64,000 nucleotides of DNA from JAHEKD01 sp965215945 (GCA_965215945.1 CBDCFC010000018.1:1-64000); one strand, 5' to 3'. Counted from the stretch's first letter, positions 26,043 to 35,926 are shown. Translations and numbers: made by a program. The notes: generated by a model not told the origin, from the sequence alone.

Positions 26043-29000
26043 ATGCAGCTAAAATCAATCCACTTTTCCGGCTTTAAGTCATTTGTAGACCCCACAACAT
26101 TCAAGCTTCCTGCCAACATCATTGGCATAGTCGGCCCTAATGGTTGTGGCAAATCGAATGTTATCGACGCTGTGCGTTGGGTGATGGGTGAATCGTCAGC
26201 CAAAACGCTTCGCGGCGATAGCATGTCTGATGTTATTTTCAACGGTTCGAGTTCCAGACAGCCAGTCGGTAAGGCAACTGTTGAGTTATTGTTTGATAAT
26301 TCAGCGGGCAAGGCGCCAGGTGCTTACAGTCAATACGCTGAGATCTCGGTCAAACGCTCTTTAAGTCGAGACGGGCAATCGGATTATTATTTAAATAACG
26401 TTCGTTGTCGGCGCAAAGATATTACTGAAATTTTTCTGGGAACCGGTCTTGGACCACGCTCATATTCAATTATCGAGCAGGGTATGGTTAGCCGTATTGT
26501 CGAAGCCAGACCTGAAGACTTGCGTACTTTTGTGGAGGAAGCCGCCGGTATTTCCAAATATAAGGAAAAAAGGCGTGAAACCGAGAGTCGTATTCGCCGT
26601 ACTCGGGAAAATCTTGATCGTGTCGAGGATATTTCCAGTGAGCTTGAAACGCAGTTAAGGCGCCTGGATCGGCAGTCAAAGCAGGCTAAGCGCTATAAAG
26701 AGCTTAAAAATGAACAGCGTCGACTTAAAGCCCAAACATTGGTGCTTAAATGGCAGCAATACCATGACCGATTGGCGAATTTTGATGTAGAGGTCAGTCG
26801 TAAAGAAAAGGAACTGGAATCTTACGTTGCACAGCAACGCGAGTCAGAAAGCAAGATCGAAAGCCTCAGACAGGAGTTATCGCAGGCACAGGAGTCCCTT
26901 AATCAAACACAGGCGAAGTTTTACAGCATAGGGGCGGATATCACGGCGATTGAACAAAAAATTGAACACGATAGAGAAACACGGCAAAGCCAGCAAGATG
27001 AACTTAATCGTGTCGAGAAAGAAATTGCCCAAACCCAGCAGCGTCTTGACCAGGACAAACTGCAGTGCAATCAACTTGAGCAAGGCCATGAGCGATTGTC
27101 TCCGCAAGTGCAACGCTTGCGCGACGATCATGCCAGATTACAAAATCAGTTAAGCAGTAAAGAACAAGCATTGCAACAGTTGCAACAGGAATGGGAGCTG
27201 TTTCAAAGTCAATCTAATCAGTTTGTGCAGGACAGGGAAGTTTTAAAGGCCAATATCGATCATCTTCGATCACGTCAACAAGAATTATCAGACAGGCAGG
27301 TCAAGCTTAAGGAGCAAACACAAAAAGTTGAGGAACAAATTAACCGGATTGCACCTTTAGAGTTACTTCAATCTGCGGCTGAACAAGACAGGCTGTGTGT
27401 GGATATCGAAGCCAAAATTGAAGAAATAACTAGCAAAATCAATAATCTAAGAGATAATATTAAAAAAATAGATGACTCTCTCAAGATTGATGCTGATCTA
27501 TCACTGGAACTCGGCGGCAAGCTTGAATCGCTAAAAGAATTACAAAAAGCGGCTCTTGGTCAAAACGATGAGCAATTCAATAATTGGCTGATTTCCAAGG
27601 ATTTAGCTCAAAACCCAAGGTTGTCAGATTTGCTGCAGGTCGAAACTGGCTGGGAAAAAGCCGTTGATACAGCGTTAGGAAAACAAACTGCTGCTGTGTG
27701 TATTTCAGCAATTAGGTCTCATACTGAAGATGTTGAGCCTATGGAACACGTGGAATTAAACTTTATTGAAAATATACCATCACTACAAAGCAACCCTCAA
27801 ACATCAGATCCAAATAAATTATTAAGCAAAATCAAGTCTGATATTGATCTTGAAAACCTTCTCGATAACGTGTTGATTACAGAATCTATTAACCATGCGA
27901 TACAAAATCGGGCAAGCCTCAGCCATGATCAGTATTTTATTACTGCTGATGGGACGCGCATCGGGCGTAACTGGATTACTATTGCCAAACGCCAGGACGT
28001 TGAATCTGGATTAATTGAACGTGATTCTATGATTGCGCAATTGAGTTCCCAAGTCGATACGCTGCGTGCAAAGATTTCGCAGCAGGAAACCCAACGTGCA
28101 ACTATTCGTTCAGAGTTAAACCAACTTGAATCATCCAGAACAGTATATAGTCAAGAGTTAACTGAATTAAATACAAAGCGGACAGAGTTGCATAAGCAAC
28201 TTGGCCAACAAGAAGAAAAATTACGTGAACTTAAAGACAAGAAAGACCAATCTCAGCAAGAATCGCTTCAAGTTGAAAATGATTTACAAGCTATCGCCCA
28301 ATCCATAGAAACTTCATTGTCTTCTCTAAAGCAAACCGAGGATAGTGTTACTTCAAACGAGCAAAGTCGAGAAGGCTTTGAAGAAAAGCGTAACAATCTG
28401 AGAAACGAATTGAATGCGGCTAGAGCCGAAGTCGAACAAGTCAGGGATTTGCTCGATAATGATAATATTCGCCTGGAAAAAATGTCAACGGCACTTGAGT
28501 CAATTCAGGAAACCTTGTCCAGAACTCAGGAGCAACTCGATTTATTAGTCAACCGTGAGCAAGAATTGCAAGCAAGGTTTGATCAACCTCAAGATCTGCA
28601 AACACAGGCAAATGAGAAGTTACAGGTGCTCTTGACTTCCCAAGGGCTAGTCGAGCAACAACTTCAGCAAGCTAGAAACCATGTTGGTGAATTCGATGCA
28701 AAAATTAGTGAACAGGATCGACGGCGACAAACCAATGAGCAGCAGGCGATGCAAATGCGTAGCCAGTTAGAATCCTCCAGGCTGGATAAACAGGAGATTG
28801 TCGTCAAACAAGCTGCAGTCAAAGAGCAGTTGAGTGAATTAGAAGTCAATATTGAAACGCTTATTAAGGAGATGCCTGATGAGGCAAGTTTTGAGGACTA
28901 CCAGAATGATCTCAATCAACTGGAAGAAAAACTCAATCGTCTCGGCACGGTTAATTTACTGGCAATCGAAGAATATGAAGAGCAGCAGGAACGGAAAGTT

Positions 29001-29558
29001 TATTTAGATAAGCAACACGATGATTTGAGCAAAGCACTACGCACACTTGAGGAAGTAATGCATAAAATTGATCGTGAAACCAAACAGCGATTCAAAGAGA
29101 CTTTCGATAAACTTAACATTGGTTTTAAGGAATACTTTCCCAAATTATTCGGAGGTGGTTCGGCATCGCTTGAATTAACTGACGATGATTTACTTTCCAC
29201 CGGTGTAACTGTGATGGCCAGACCACCCGGTAAGCGAAACAGTACCATTCATTTGCTGTCAGGCGGTGAAAAGGCACTAACGGCTGTTGCATTGATGTTC
29301 TCACTATTTCAACTCAATCCGTCACCATTTTGTATCCTCGATGAGGTTGACGCACCGTTAGATGATGCTAATGTAGAACGTTACTGTCGAACTTTAGTGC
29401 AAATGGCCGAACATACACAGCTATTGTTTATTACCCATAATAAAATCACCATGGAATTTGCCAATGTCTTGATTGGAGTGACAATGCAAGAACCCGGCGT
29501 GTCGCGCCTGGTTGCGGTAGATGTTGACAAAGCACTGGAGTTAGCTGAGCAGGGATGA
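26043..29558 (+). CDS. smc: Chromosome partition protein SMC
   Basis: 1171 residues, the usual size. Walker A GPNGCGKS is at 31-38. Coiled coils run from about 170 to 500 and 660 to 1010. The hinge lies at about 510-650 (LAQNPRLSDLLQVETGW). The C-terminal head has the signature LLSGGEKALTAVALMF and Walker B FCILDEVDAPLDD. Two heads and the coiled-coil arms form a ring that compacts and separates chromosomes. It overlaps zipA by 4 bases. The presence of Smc here, rather than MukB, fits a non-enterobacterial gammaproteobacterium. Confidence 0.98.
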   Translation: MQLKSIHFSGFKSFVDPTTFKLPANIIGIVGPNGCGKSNVIDAVRWVMGESSAKTLRGDSMSDVIFNGSSSRQPVGKATVELLFDNSAGKAPGAYSQYAEISVKRSLSRDGQSDYYLNNVRCRRKDITEIFLGTGLGPRSYSIIEQGMVSRIVEARPEDLRTFVEEAAGISKYKEKRRETESRIRRTRENLDRVEDISSELETQLRRLDRQSKQAKRYKELKNEQRRLKAQTLVLKWQQYHDRLANFDVEVSRKEKELESYVAQQRESESKIESLRQELSQAQESLNQTQAKFYSIGADITAIEQKIEHDRETRQSQQDELNRVEKEIAQTQQRLDQDKLQCNQLEQGHERLSPQVQRLRDDHARLQNQLSSKEQALQQLQQEWELFQSQSNQFVQDREVLKANIDHLRSRQQELSDRQVKLKEQTQKVEEQINRIAPLELLQSAAEQDRLCVDIEAKIEEITSKINNLRDNIKKIDDSLKIDADLSLELGGKLESLKELQKAALGQNDEQFNNWLISKDLAQNPRLSDLLQVETGWEKAVDTALGKQTAAVCISAIRSHTEDVEPMEHVELNFIENIPSLQSNPQTSDPNKLLSKIKSDIDLENLLDNVLITESINHAIQNRASLSHDQYFITADGTRIGRNWITIAKRQDVESGLIERDSMIAQLSSQVDTLRAKISQQETQRATIRSELNQLESSRTVYSQELTELNTKRTELHKQLGQQEEKLRELKDKKDQSQQESLQVENDLQAIAQSIETSLSSLKQTEDSVTSNEQSREGFEEKRNNLRNELNAARAEVEQVRDLLDNDNIRLEKMSTALESIQETLSRTQEQLDLLVNREQELQARFDQPQDLQTQANEKLQVLLTSQGLVEQQLQQARNHVGEFDAKISEQDRRRQTNEQQAMQMRSQLESSRLDKQEIVVKQAAVKEQLSELEVNIETLIKEMPDEASFEDYQNDLNQLEEKLNRLGTVNLLAIEEYEEQQERKVYLDKQHDDLSKALRTLEEVMHKIDRETKQRFKETFDKLNIGFKEYFPKLFGGGSASLELTDDDLLSTGVTVMARPPGKRNSTIHLLSGGEKALTAVALMFSLFQLNPSPFCILDEVDAPLDDANVERYCRTLVQMAEHTQLLFITHNKITMEFANVLIGVTMQEPGVSRLVAVDVDKALELAEQG

Positions 29559-30736
29559 CTCTAAGGCTGGCATTACTATTAGTAAGCCTGATTATTATTG
29601 GTGTAATTGGCCTAATTTGCCATCAAAAATATCAGCGTTCGAATATAAAAAAACGACCGAGTGAAATCGCAGATGAAATTGATTCAGATGCTGAGTTAGA
29701 GCAAGACGTTAACACACCTTTTTTTACCGAAAACGTTATTTCGGACATACCTCAAGAAGTTGAGTCAGTATTGACTCCAACAGAATCTGCATTAGAAGAT
29801 GATGAAAGCTCGCCGGAATTGACCGCTTCGCTTGAAGAGCTGTTGGACAAAAGAAAAGTCGATCAGCAGTTAGCCGAGCAGCTACTACCGGAATATCAGC
29901 AAGATGAGCTTATTACTGAGTATGTGGCTGTTTTACCGAATGTGAATATCAAAGCCAAGCAAGTGAGCAAAACAGTTGCACTAATAGCTAATGACGTTGG
30001 TCGTGATGTTGAAGTGAAAGCTAAACTTAAAGATCGCGACGCTTTTGTAGTGCTCGAGTCGGTTAAAGGTAGAAACAAAATTAGGCATCTTAAGATAGTT
30101 CTTCAGCTAAAAGATAAAAAAGGAGTGGTTGATGAAAAAATTCTTGCGGCTTACCAGCAATTCGTCGAGAAGCTCGCCACTCAATTTGGTTGTGAATTTA
30201 AATTTGCACTCACTGATGATAAGGCTATCGAAGCCTGCAATAAGATTAATGAATTTATTAAAGAGCATGATTCAATAATCATTCTATATATTTTAGCCCA
30301 ACCTGATGATTCGTTTTCCGGTGAGGCTTTAAAAAATGCGGTGACTTCTGCAGGTCTGGAGCATGGAGAATTTGACTTCTTCCACTTTGTTTCTTCCTCG
30401 GAAACCAATCTCGGTAATAAAGTCTATAGTTTGGCGAACATGTACAAACCAGGCAGCTTTGACCTTGATATATTGGATAAATTCTCAACCATGGGTTTGT
30501 GTGCATTCATGGTTCCCGCTTTACTTGAGGATCCGGTTTCCGGGTTTCGAGAGATGTGCACAAGTTGTAAACACATTGCCGACCAACTCAATGGTGTGTT
30601 GACTACCAACCAGCGTGAATTACTCAATGAAGAAAATTATATCTCTATTTGCAGCCAGATCACGGCTCACAAGGAAAAGTTAAATGCGGCCGGTGTAGAA
30701 AGTGGCAGTGAACTTGCTAATAAACTATTCGCATAA
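29555..30736 (+). CDS. zipA: Cell division protein ZipA
   Basis: 393 residues. One N-terminal membrane helix (about 4-22) is followed by a charged, acidic linker (about 25-240). The C-terminal FtsZ-binding domain (about 255-393) includes GLEHGEFDFFHF and YKPGSFDLDILDKFSTMGL, both typical of ZipA. ZipA anchors the FtsZ ring to the inner membrane. smc-zipA-ligA is the standard gene order in pseudomonad-like genomes. ZipA is restricted to Gammaproteobacteria, which supports the host class. Confidence 0.95.
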   Translation: MTLRLALLLVSLIIIGVIGLICHQKYQRSNIKKRPSEIADEIDSDAELEQDVNTPFFTENVISDIPQEVESVLTPTESALEDDESSPELTASLEELLDKRKVDQQLAEQLLPEYQQDELITEYVAVLPNVNIKAKQVSKTVALIANDVGRDVEVKAKLKDRDAFVVLESVKGRNKIRHLKIVLQLKDKKGVVDEKILAAYQQFVEKLATQFGCEFKFALTDDKAIEACNKINEFIKEHDSIIILYILAQPDDSFSGEALKNAVTSAGLEHGEFDFFHFVSSSETNLGNKVYSLANMYKPGSFDLDILDKFSTMGLCAFMVPALLEDPVSGFREMCTSCKHIADQLNGVLTTNQRELLNEENYISICSQITAHKEKLNAAGVESGSELANKLFA

Positions 30737-30744
30737 ATAATTCT

Positions 30745-32787
30745 ATGCCGGATTCAAATGATGACAAAATTTCAGAAGAAATAAATCAACTGCGTGAGCA
30801 GCTACTTGATCATAATTATCGCTATCATGTACTGGATGATCCCACGGTCACTGACGCCGAATACGATCATTTATTTTTCAAGCTGCAGTTTTTAGAAGAT
30901 AAATATCCCCAATTTATTACTGATGACTCGCCTACTCAACGCGTCGGCTCTAAGCCAGAAGGTGGCCTCGCCGAGGTCAAGCATGATATTCCCATGCTTT
31001 CACTGTCAAACGGATTTACGCACCAGGACGTGCAAGCTTTTGTAAAGCGGATCAAAGACCGACTACATACTGACCAAGCTATAGAGTTTGTGGCTGAACC
31101 TAAGCTAGATGGATTGGCAGTGAGTTTGATCTACGAAAACGGTAAACTGATCCAGGCAGCAACTCGAGGGGATGGGGCTAGCGGAGAAAATATTACCGGT
31201 AATGTTAAAACCATTAAGACTGTGCCATTGAAACTCAAAGGTGATTTCTTAAATACACGAATCGAAGTTCGTGGTGAGGTGATAATGACCCACCAAGGTT
31301 TTGCTCAGTTAAACCGTCAACAAGACGAATTAGAGACTGGTAAACGTTATGTCAATCCCAGAAATGCTGCCGCAGGTAGTTTGAGGCAACTCGATCCTGC
31401 TATAACAGCAACACGACCTTTGGAAATATATTTTTATTCCCTCGACCAATTTGAGGGGGTGAGTAATCAATTTAAAACTCATTTTGAGAAATTGAGCTTT
31501 ATTAAGCGTTCGGGATTAAGGGTAAATCCAAATATCAGTAAAATAAAAGATGCTGAAGGTTGCATAAAAGCACATAGAAAACTGGAAAAGCTGCGTGAGT
31601 CATTAGCCTATGACATAGATGGAATTGTTTATAAGGTCAATCGGCTAGATTATCAGCAAAGTCTCGGCTTTGTTGCTCGTGCACCACGTTGGGCATTGGC
31701 GCATAAGTTTCCGGCACAAGAGGAGACAACCAAGGTTAATTCAATCGAAGTACAAGTGGGACGCACAGGGGCAATAACTCCAGTGGCCAGGCTTGAGCCG
31801 GTGTTTGTTGGTGGTGTGACTGTTTCGAATGCAACATTGCATAATCAAGCTGAGATTAAAAGGCTTGATGTTAGAGTGGGTGATGCAGTAATAATTCGGC
31901 GAGCAGGTGATGTGATTCCGGAAGTAGTCAAGGTTATTAAATCAAGGCGTCCAAAGAATTCGAAAGCCTATGTTTTTCCGAAGCTTTGTCCAGTTTGTGA
32001 TTCTGAAATTGTTTATGAAGACAGCGAGATTATTGCCCGCTGTAGCGGAGGTTTATATTGTCCGGCTCAACTAAAGGAAAGCATTAAACATTTTGCCTCA
32101 CGTAAGGCGATGGATATTGAGGGACTCGGCAGTAAATTGGTGGAGCAGCTTGTCGATGCAAAAATAATTAAAACCGTTGCTGATATTTATAACTTAGACA
32201 AATCTACCATCGCCTCACTTGAGCGGATGGCGGAAAAGTCAGCACAAAATCTTGTTGATGCAATAGAAAAAAGTAAAACAACTACATTTGCTAGATTTCT
32301 CTATTCTTTAGGAATAAATCATGTGGGTAAAACAACCGCTGAAGTATTGGCTAATCATTTTATCAATCTTGAGTCTTTGCAAAGTGCTGATATGGAAGAG
32401 CTGCAATCGATCGAAGACATCGGTCCGATTGTGGCTTGCAGCATAGTCAATTTTTTTCATGAAGATCACAATCAATCGGTTATTAAGGAATTGTTATCAC
32501 AGGGCGTGCGATGGCCTGCTGAAGTCGAAAAAAGTGAAGTGCCAACGGATAGTGCATTTAAAGATAAAACTGTAGTCTTAACCGGCACGCTAAGCATACC
32601 GAGGGAAGAAGCTAAGGCCGCTATTAGTCGACTTGGTGGGAAAGTAACTTCGAGTGTTTCAAAGAAAACTGATTTTGTTATCGTTGGTGACAACCCTGGA
32701 TCAAAAGCCGAGAAAGCTGAAAAACTAGGTGTCGAGATAATTGATGAAACTACTTTTCAACAATACGCTAACTCATTGAGAAATTGA
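30745..32787 (+). CDS. ligA: NAD-dependent DNA ligase
   Basis: 680 residues, full length. The adenylated lysine is in AEPKLDGLAVSLIY. The N-terminal Ia domain has YRYHVLDDPTVTDAEYD. The OB fold, a four-cysteine zinc finger (CPVCDSE then CSGG and YCPAQ), helix-hairpin-helix motifs (MEELQSIEDIGPIVA) and a C-terminal BRCT domain (KTVVLTGTLSIPREEAKAAI) follow in order. It seals nicks in replication and repair. The start is ATG at 30745, 8 bases after zipA. Confidence 0.98.
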   Translation: MPDSNDDKISEEINQLREQLLDHNYRYHVLDDPTVTDAEYDHLFFKLQFLEDKYPQFITDDSPTQRVGSKPEGGLAEVKHDIPMLSLSNGFTHQDVQAFVKRIKDRLHTDQAIEFVAEPKLDGLAVSLIYENGKLIQAATRGDGASGENITGNVKTIKTVPLKLKGDFLNTRIEVRGEVIMTHQGFAQLNRQQDELETGKRYVNPRNAAAGSLRQLDPAITATRPLEIYFYSLDQFEGVSNQFKTHFEKLSFIKRSGLRVNPNISKIKDAEGCIKAHRKLEKLRESLAYDIDGIVYKVNRLDYQQSLGFVARAPRWALAHKFPAQEETTKVNSIEVQVGRTGAITPVARLEPVFVGGVTVSNATLHNQAEIKRLDVRVGDAVIIRRAGDVIPEVVKVIKSRRPKNSKAYVFPKLCPVCDSEIVYEDSEIIARCSGGLYCPAQLKESIKHFASRKAMDIEGLGSKLVEQLVDAKIIKTVADIYNLDKSTIASLERMAEKSAQNLVDAIEKSKTTTFARFLYSLGINHVGKTTAEVLANHFINLESLQSADMEELQSIEDIGPIVACSIVNFFHEDHNQSVIKELLSQGVRWPAEVEKSEVPTDSAFKDKTVVLTGTLSIPREEAKAAISRLGGKVTSSVSKKTDFVIVGDNPGSKAEKAEKLGVEIIDETTFQQYANSLRN

Positions 32788-32795
32788 CAATAAGT

Positions 32796-32817
32796 CACAA
32801 TTTATTATTGTGTTTTT
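32796..32817 (+). terminator. Short hairpin with T-run after ligA
   Basis: CACAAT (32796-32801) and ATTGTG (32807-32812) with a 5-base loop, followed by five T. The stem is short and AT-rich but lies 9 bases after the ligA stop, in the right place. Confidence 0.5.
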
Positions 32818-32974
32818 ATTGTATTTTCGTTACTTTGCTATAGAATAATTACAAATAATAATATCGGGATTACCCATCAGGGTAGTTATAAAATATCCGG
32901 AGGGGCTAAAGTTATTTAAAACAATGCTTTATGTAATTTAGTTCGAAATCACTTTATATTAAGGGGCATTACTA

Positions 32975-34006
32975 ATGAATAAATTTGCATGTGTATGGAA
33001 AGTTTTGCTTGCGGGAGCATTACTAGGTTCAGTCAATTCTCAAGCACAAACGGAAGAAGCGATGGGTGTGGTAACAGGGTCTGTGACTGGCACTTACATC
33101 AAGTTTGGCCAGGATATGGCGGAAATGGCGAAAAAGGAAGGACTGGAATTACTAATTAAGGAATCACAGGGTTCACTTGCCAATATTGAGCGGATGAATA
33201 GCCGTGAAAATGCAGGTGTGGGTATTGTCCAATCGGATGTCTTGGGTTTTCTTTCGCGCTCAACTGATCCACAGATGAAAAAAACCGCAAGTCGATTAAG
33301 ATTAATTTTTCCGTTTTATAACGAAGAAGTTCATCTCTATGCCAATACTGACATTAAAAGCATAGAAGATCTTAATGATAAACGAGTAATTGTTGGAACC
33401 GCCGGTAGTGGTAACTGGCTGACGACAACTAATTTGCTTAACATGATGAAAATTAGTCCGGCTGAACGCATTCAAATGGGCCCAGTTGATGGTGCCAAAG
33501 CTGTATTGCTGGGTGAAGCGGATGCGATGTTTTATGTCGCCGGTAAACCTGTGAAGTTATTTAAGAATTTAGAAACCGTATTTGCCAAAGAGGAATTCGC
33601 TGAATTAGCAGATTCAGTGCATATGGTTCCATTAGAAGATCCTAAAATGCTGGAGGAATACGTCAGCGCAGAATTAAATTCTGAGGATTATAATTGGTTA
33701 GACACAACAGTTCCCACAATTGCAGTTAAAGCAATGTTAGTGGGATTTGATTTCTCTAAGGATGTAAACTCCTATTACCGAAAACGTTGTTTTCAATTGC
33801 AACAGCTTGGAACAGCAATACGTAATAATCTAGATGAATTAAAAGCGAACGGCCATCCTAAATGGAACCAGGTTGACCTTGATCAAGAAGTTGGTCTTTG
33901 GGAGCGTGATACATGTTCTAAGGCAGCGCCCGCACCGACTGTAAAGACTGAAGGTAGCCGGTTAAATCAATTGCTTGAGCAATGCATTCTGACAGGAGAG
34001 TGTTAA
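32975..34006 (+). CDS. TAXI-family TRAP transporter solute-binding protein
   Basis: 343 residues with a signal peptide ending near SQAQ. The mature start MGVVTGSVTGTYIKFGQDMA and the GIVQSDVLGFLSR, VIVGTAGSGNWLTTTNLL and ADAMFYVAGKPVKL segments match the TAXI (DUF/NMT1-like) binding proteins of TRAP importers. No TRAP permease gene lies within the window on either side, so it is an orphan or works with distant membrane subunits. A C-terminal segment has paired cysteines (CILTGEC). It has a leader of 187 bases with a small TACCC/GGGTA hairpin (32871-32884). Substrate unknown. Confidence 0.85.
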   Translation: MNKFACVWKVLLAGALLGSVNSQAQTEEAMGVVTGSVTGTYIKFGQDMAEMAKKEGLELLIKESQGSLANIERMNSRENAGVGIVQSDVLGFLSRSTDPQMKKTASRLRLIFPFYNEEVHLYANTDIKSIEDLNDKRVIVGTAGSGNWLTTTNLLNMMKISPAERIQMGPVDGAKAVLLGEADAMFYVAGKPVKLFKNLETVFAKEEFAELADSVHMVPLEDPKMLEEYVSAELNSEDYNWLDTTVPTIAVKAMLVGFDFSKDVNSYYRKRCFQLQQLGTAIRNNLDELKANGHPKWNQVDLDQEVGLWERDTCSKAAPAPTVKTEGSRLNQLLEQCILTGEC

Positions 34007-34052
34007 AACTTACTCGGCTAAATTTTGATCAATTGCTGATTGCTGTTTTTTC

Positions 34053-34083
34053 CTGAGCAGGCTTATATCTTGGGCCTGCTCAG
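34053..34083. terminator. 10-bp perfect hairpin after the TAXI gene
   Basis: CTGAGCAGGC (34053-34062) pairs with GCCTGCTCAG (34074-34083), loop 11 bases. It is 47 bases after the TAXI stop and overlaps the 3' end of the decayed DUF2726 gene. T-runs lie before it and about 25 bases after it, so a classic terminator is not certain. Confidence 0.45.
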
Positions 34084-34220
34084 TGGTAAACCTGAGCAAA
34101 GTGTGCTTTCCTTTTTAATACTTTGTTGACGACAATCTTTTGTCTTTCGATCTTCTTTTTGGTGAGATTTATCATCGAGTTCAATCACCGGGACAATTTT
34201 TGTGCTCTCGTCAGTAATTA

Positions 34221-35204
34221 ACCTGAGTTCGGAGAAACAGATTAGCTTATTGTAGCCAGAGCCATTTGTTCCTGGGTAGAAAGTTTAATGGCGGGTTTAA
34301 GCGGTTGATGAGAGTAAGCAATCAATCCAGCGATCAGATTGACGATGAAATTTTTAACACTGCGATGGCGTGTGTGTTCAATCTGTGAAATGTTCTTCAA
34401 TTGATCAAAAATGGTTTCAATGATGAAGCGTTTGCGCAACATTAATCGATCAAATAAGCTCATCAATTGAGGTTTCATATTCTTATCGGAGATTCTGTTG
34501 TTGCAGTTTGGCGGTGAGCCGTTTAGATAAATAGCCCTTATCGCCATACAACATGCCGGTCAGCTCCTTAACCAACTCAGGCACAGGGACTCGGTCATCA
34601 GTATTTCCTGCAGTGAGTTTAACGGCCAGGATTTCCCCTAAGTGATTGATCAGAAGATGTAATTTAAAACCATAAAACCAACCGGTGGAGGTTCGTCCTC
34701 GACGCGCAATGTCCTTGAACACCAGATGACGGGGAATACGCAGATTATGACAAACACATAAGCAGGTCGAATCAATAAAGGTGATTCCGGTAGGCTGACC
34801 ATGGCGTTGCGTCAGGTAGGCACATAACGGCACCGTGATCGTACTCATGCGTTCAACGAATCGGGTGTAACTGAGCTGCCCTGGAAACACATCTGTCAAG
34901 GACTTACAAACATAATGCAAGTAATAGACTTTGAAATTCCGATAACCACTTTGATGAAAGTGAATCACGATGGTCATGATCTCGCTGTCTGACAATCGTG
35001 TAGGATACTGGCGTTTACGTGGGTTGGATTCAATCAGTTGTTGATGCCAAACGGGTAGAAAACATTGGCAAAAGTCATCGACATCGCAGAATAATTCGAC
35101 TAAATTCATACTCGCACCTGTAGGGTAATTCAATTCATGAGGTAATTTATCTCATTTATCTTACAGGTGTTTGTTTTTATTCAACTATTTCTCCGAACTC
35201 AGGT
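34221..35204 (-). mobile_element. IS982-family insertion sequence (984 bp), inactive
   Basis: The ends are 17-bp perfect inverted repeats: ACCTGAGTTCGGAGAAA at 34221-34237 and its complement at 35188-35204. A TAATTA duplication stands directly outside both ends (34215-34220 and 35205-35210). The transposase inside has the IS982-type arrangement but is frameshifted. The interrupted DUF2726 frame is restored by taking out the element plus one TAATTA, which fixes the target duplication at 6 bp. Confidence 0.93.
34242..35109 (-). pseudogene. IS982-family transposase, frameshifted by a small deletion
   Basis: The first part (ATG 35109, start MNLVELFCDVDDFCQCF) reads to a stop at 34483 and carries the DDE acids in GITFIDSTCLCVC and MLYGDKGYLS. 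The rest, in the next frame (from about 34480 to 34242), starts KNMKPQLMSLFDRLML and has the final Glu in FIIETIFDQLKN. Between KLQQQNLR and KNMK only a few bases remain where family members have several residues, so a small out-of-frame deletion (about 17 bases, an estimate) is likely. The two parts add up to the normal length of about 290 residues. Confidence 0.88.
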
Positions 35205-35449
35205 TAATTACATAGTCCATCCATTTAGTCCAGACCATTCTCGCCGATCGCAGGTCTGTGGGTTTCAATAAAGCAATCAAAGGGACCTGGCAATGTATTT
35301 GATAATCCCTGGGTAATATAGTAATTCTCTTAAGTAATCCGACCTGCACTGAAATTGGAAGGCTTCAAAATAAATGTTAACCACCCTCCTATCCTCCCCA
35401 CTGGAAATGACAAGGGGTATAGTAGTGCAGGCTAGTATGAACACGATTA

Positions 35450-35580
35450 ACCGGGAAGTGAAACAGGCATTATGAAGAATGTTTATTAACAGTGTACACA
35501 ACTTCCCGGTAAATGATAGGTGTGCAAAACTGACTGGTTTCACTGCGAATAATTTCCCATCCCCCTTCCAGGGGGCAGGG
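35450..35580. repeat. Gene-free stretch with two inverted repeats
   Basis: The region between the pseudogene and the small membrane ORF (about 35346-35753) has no supportable gene. It holds a perfect 10-bp inverted repeat ACCGGGAAGT (35450-35459) / ACTTCCCGGT (35501-35510), and a GC-rich hairpin CCC-AT-CCCCC / GGGGG-CA-GGG (35556-35580) of the kind found in dispersed intergenic repeats. Both contrast with the AT-rich surroundings. Confidence 0.4.
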
Positions 35581-35753
35581 GAGCTAGAGGGACGAGCAAT
35601 GATTAGCAGCACGGGAGTTAAGTTAATTTTACTTTTAAAAATTCTTAGGACTACGATGTTTGAGGTGACTCATGATAAAACCATGCGGTTTTATTTAGGG
35701 AAATGACTATAGCAATAATAAATTTTTAAATAATTTTTGCTCAGAGCGACTGG

Positions 35754-35894
35754 CTAGATATGATTTTTTTCGTAAAAATAACGATGCCTGAAATGAATGT
35801 AAGCAATAACTAGCAGCATGACTAAGACTAATCCTATGCTCAACCAAAATAAGCTTGGATTTTTGCTTAAAAAAATTTTCACTTGTTGCATCAT
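35754..35894 (-). CDS. Possible 46-residue single-helix membrane protein
   Basis: From ATG 35894 (a second ATG follows directly) the frame encodes MMQQVKIFLSKNPSLFWLSI and then a hydrophobic helix (about residues 16-33) and a basic/aromatic tail HFRHRYFYEKNHI. The topology is typical of small inner-membrane proteins. There is no strong Shine-Dalgarno. It is divergent from trmH with 32 bases between starts. No family was recognised, so it may not be a gene. Confidence 0.35.
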   Translation of the reverse strand: MMQQVKIFLSKNPSLFWLSIGLVLVMLLVIAYIHFRHRYFYEKNHI

Positions 35895-35926
35895 GAATTT
35901 TGTCCAAATAAAGCTAATATATTGCG

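Larger units (their letters stand above)
34063..35345 (-). pseudogene. Decayed DUF2726 gene, interrupted by an IS982-family element
   Basis: When 34221-35204 and one copy of the TAATTA duplication are removed, the minus strand reads through the junction in one frame: DYQIHCQVPLIALLKPTDLR, then RMVWTKWMDYV ITDESTK, then IVPVIELDDKSHQKEDRKTK. IELDDKSH and the preceding K-x-M-D-Y-V strand are the core of DUF2726, a nuclease-like domain. After KTKD the frame shifts (IVVNKVLKRKAHFA in another frame, then SGLPLSRPKI), so the gene had further damage. The 5' end is not resolvable; no start codon with homology was found upstream of about 35345. Confidence 0.72.

Noticed and set aside
29896..30627. Several minus-strand frames inside zipA
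   Set aside because: They are shadows of a gene with clear domains and have no ribosome sites or family matches.
35479..35706. 75-codon frame upstream of the small membrane ORF
   Set aside because: It runs across the GC-rich palindrome, has no ribosome site and no recognisable features.
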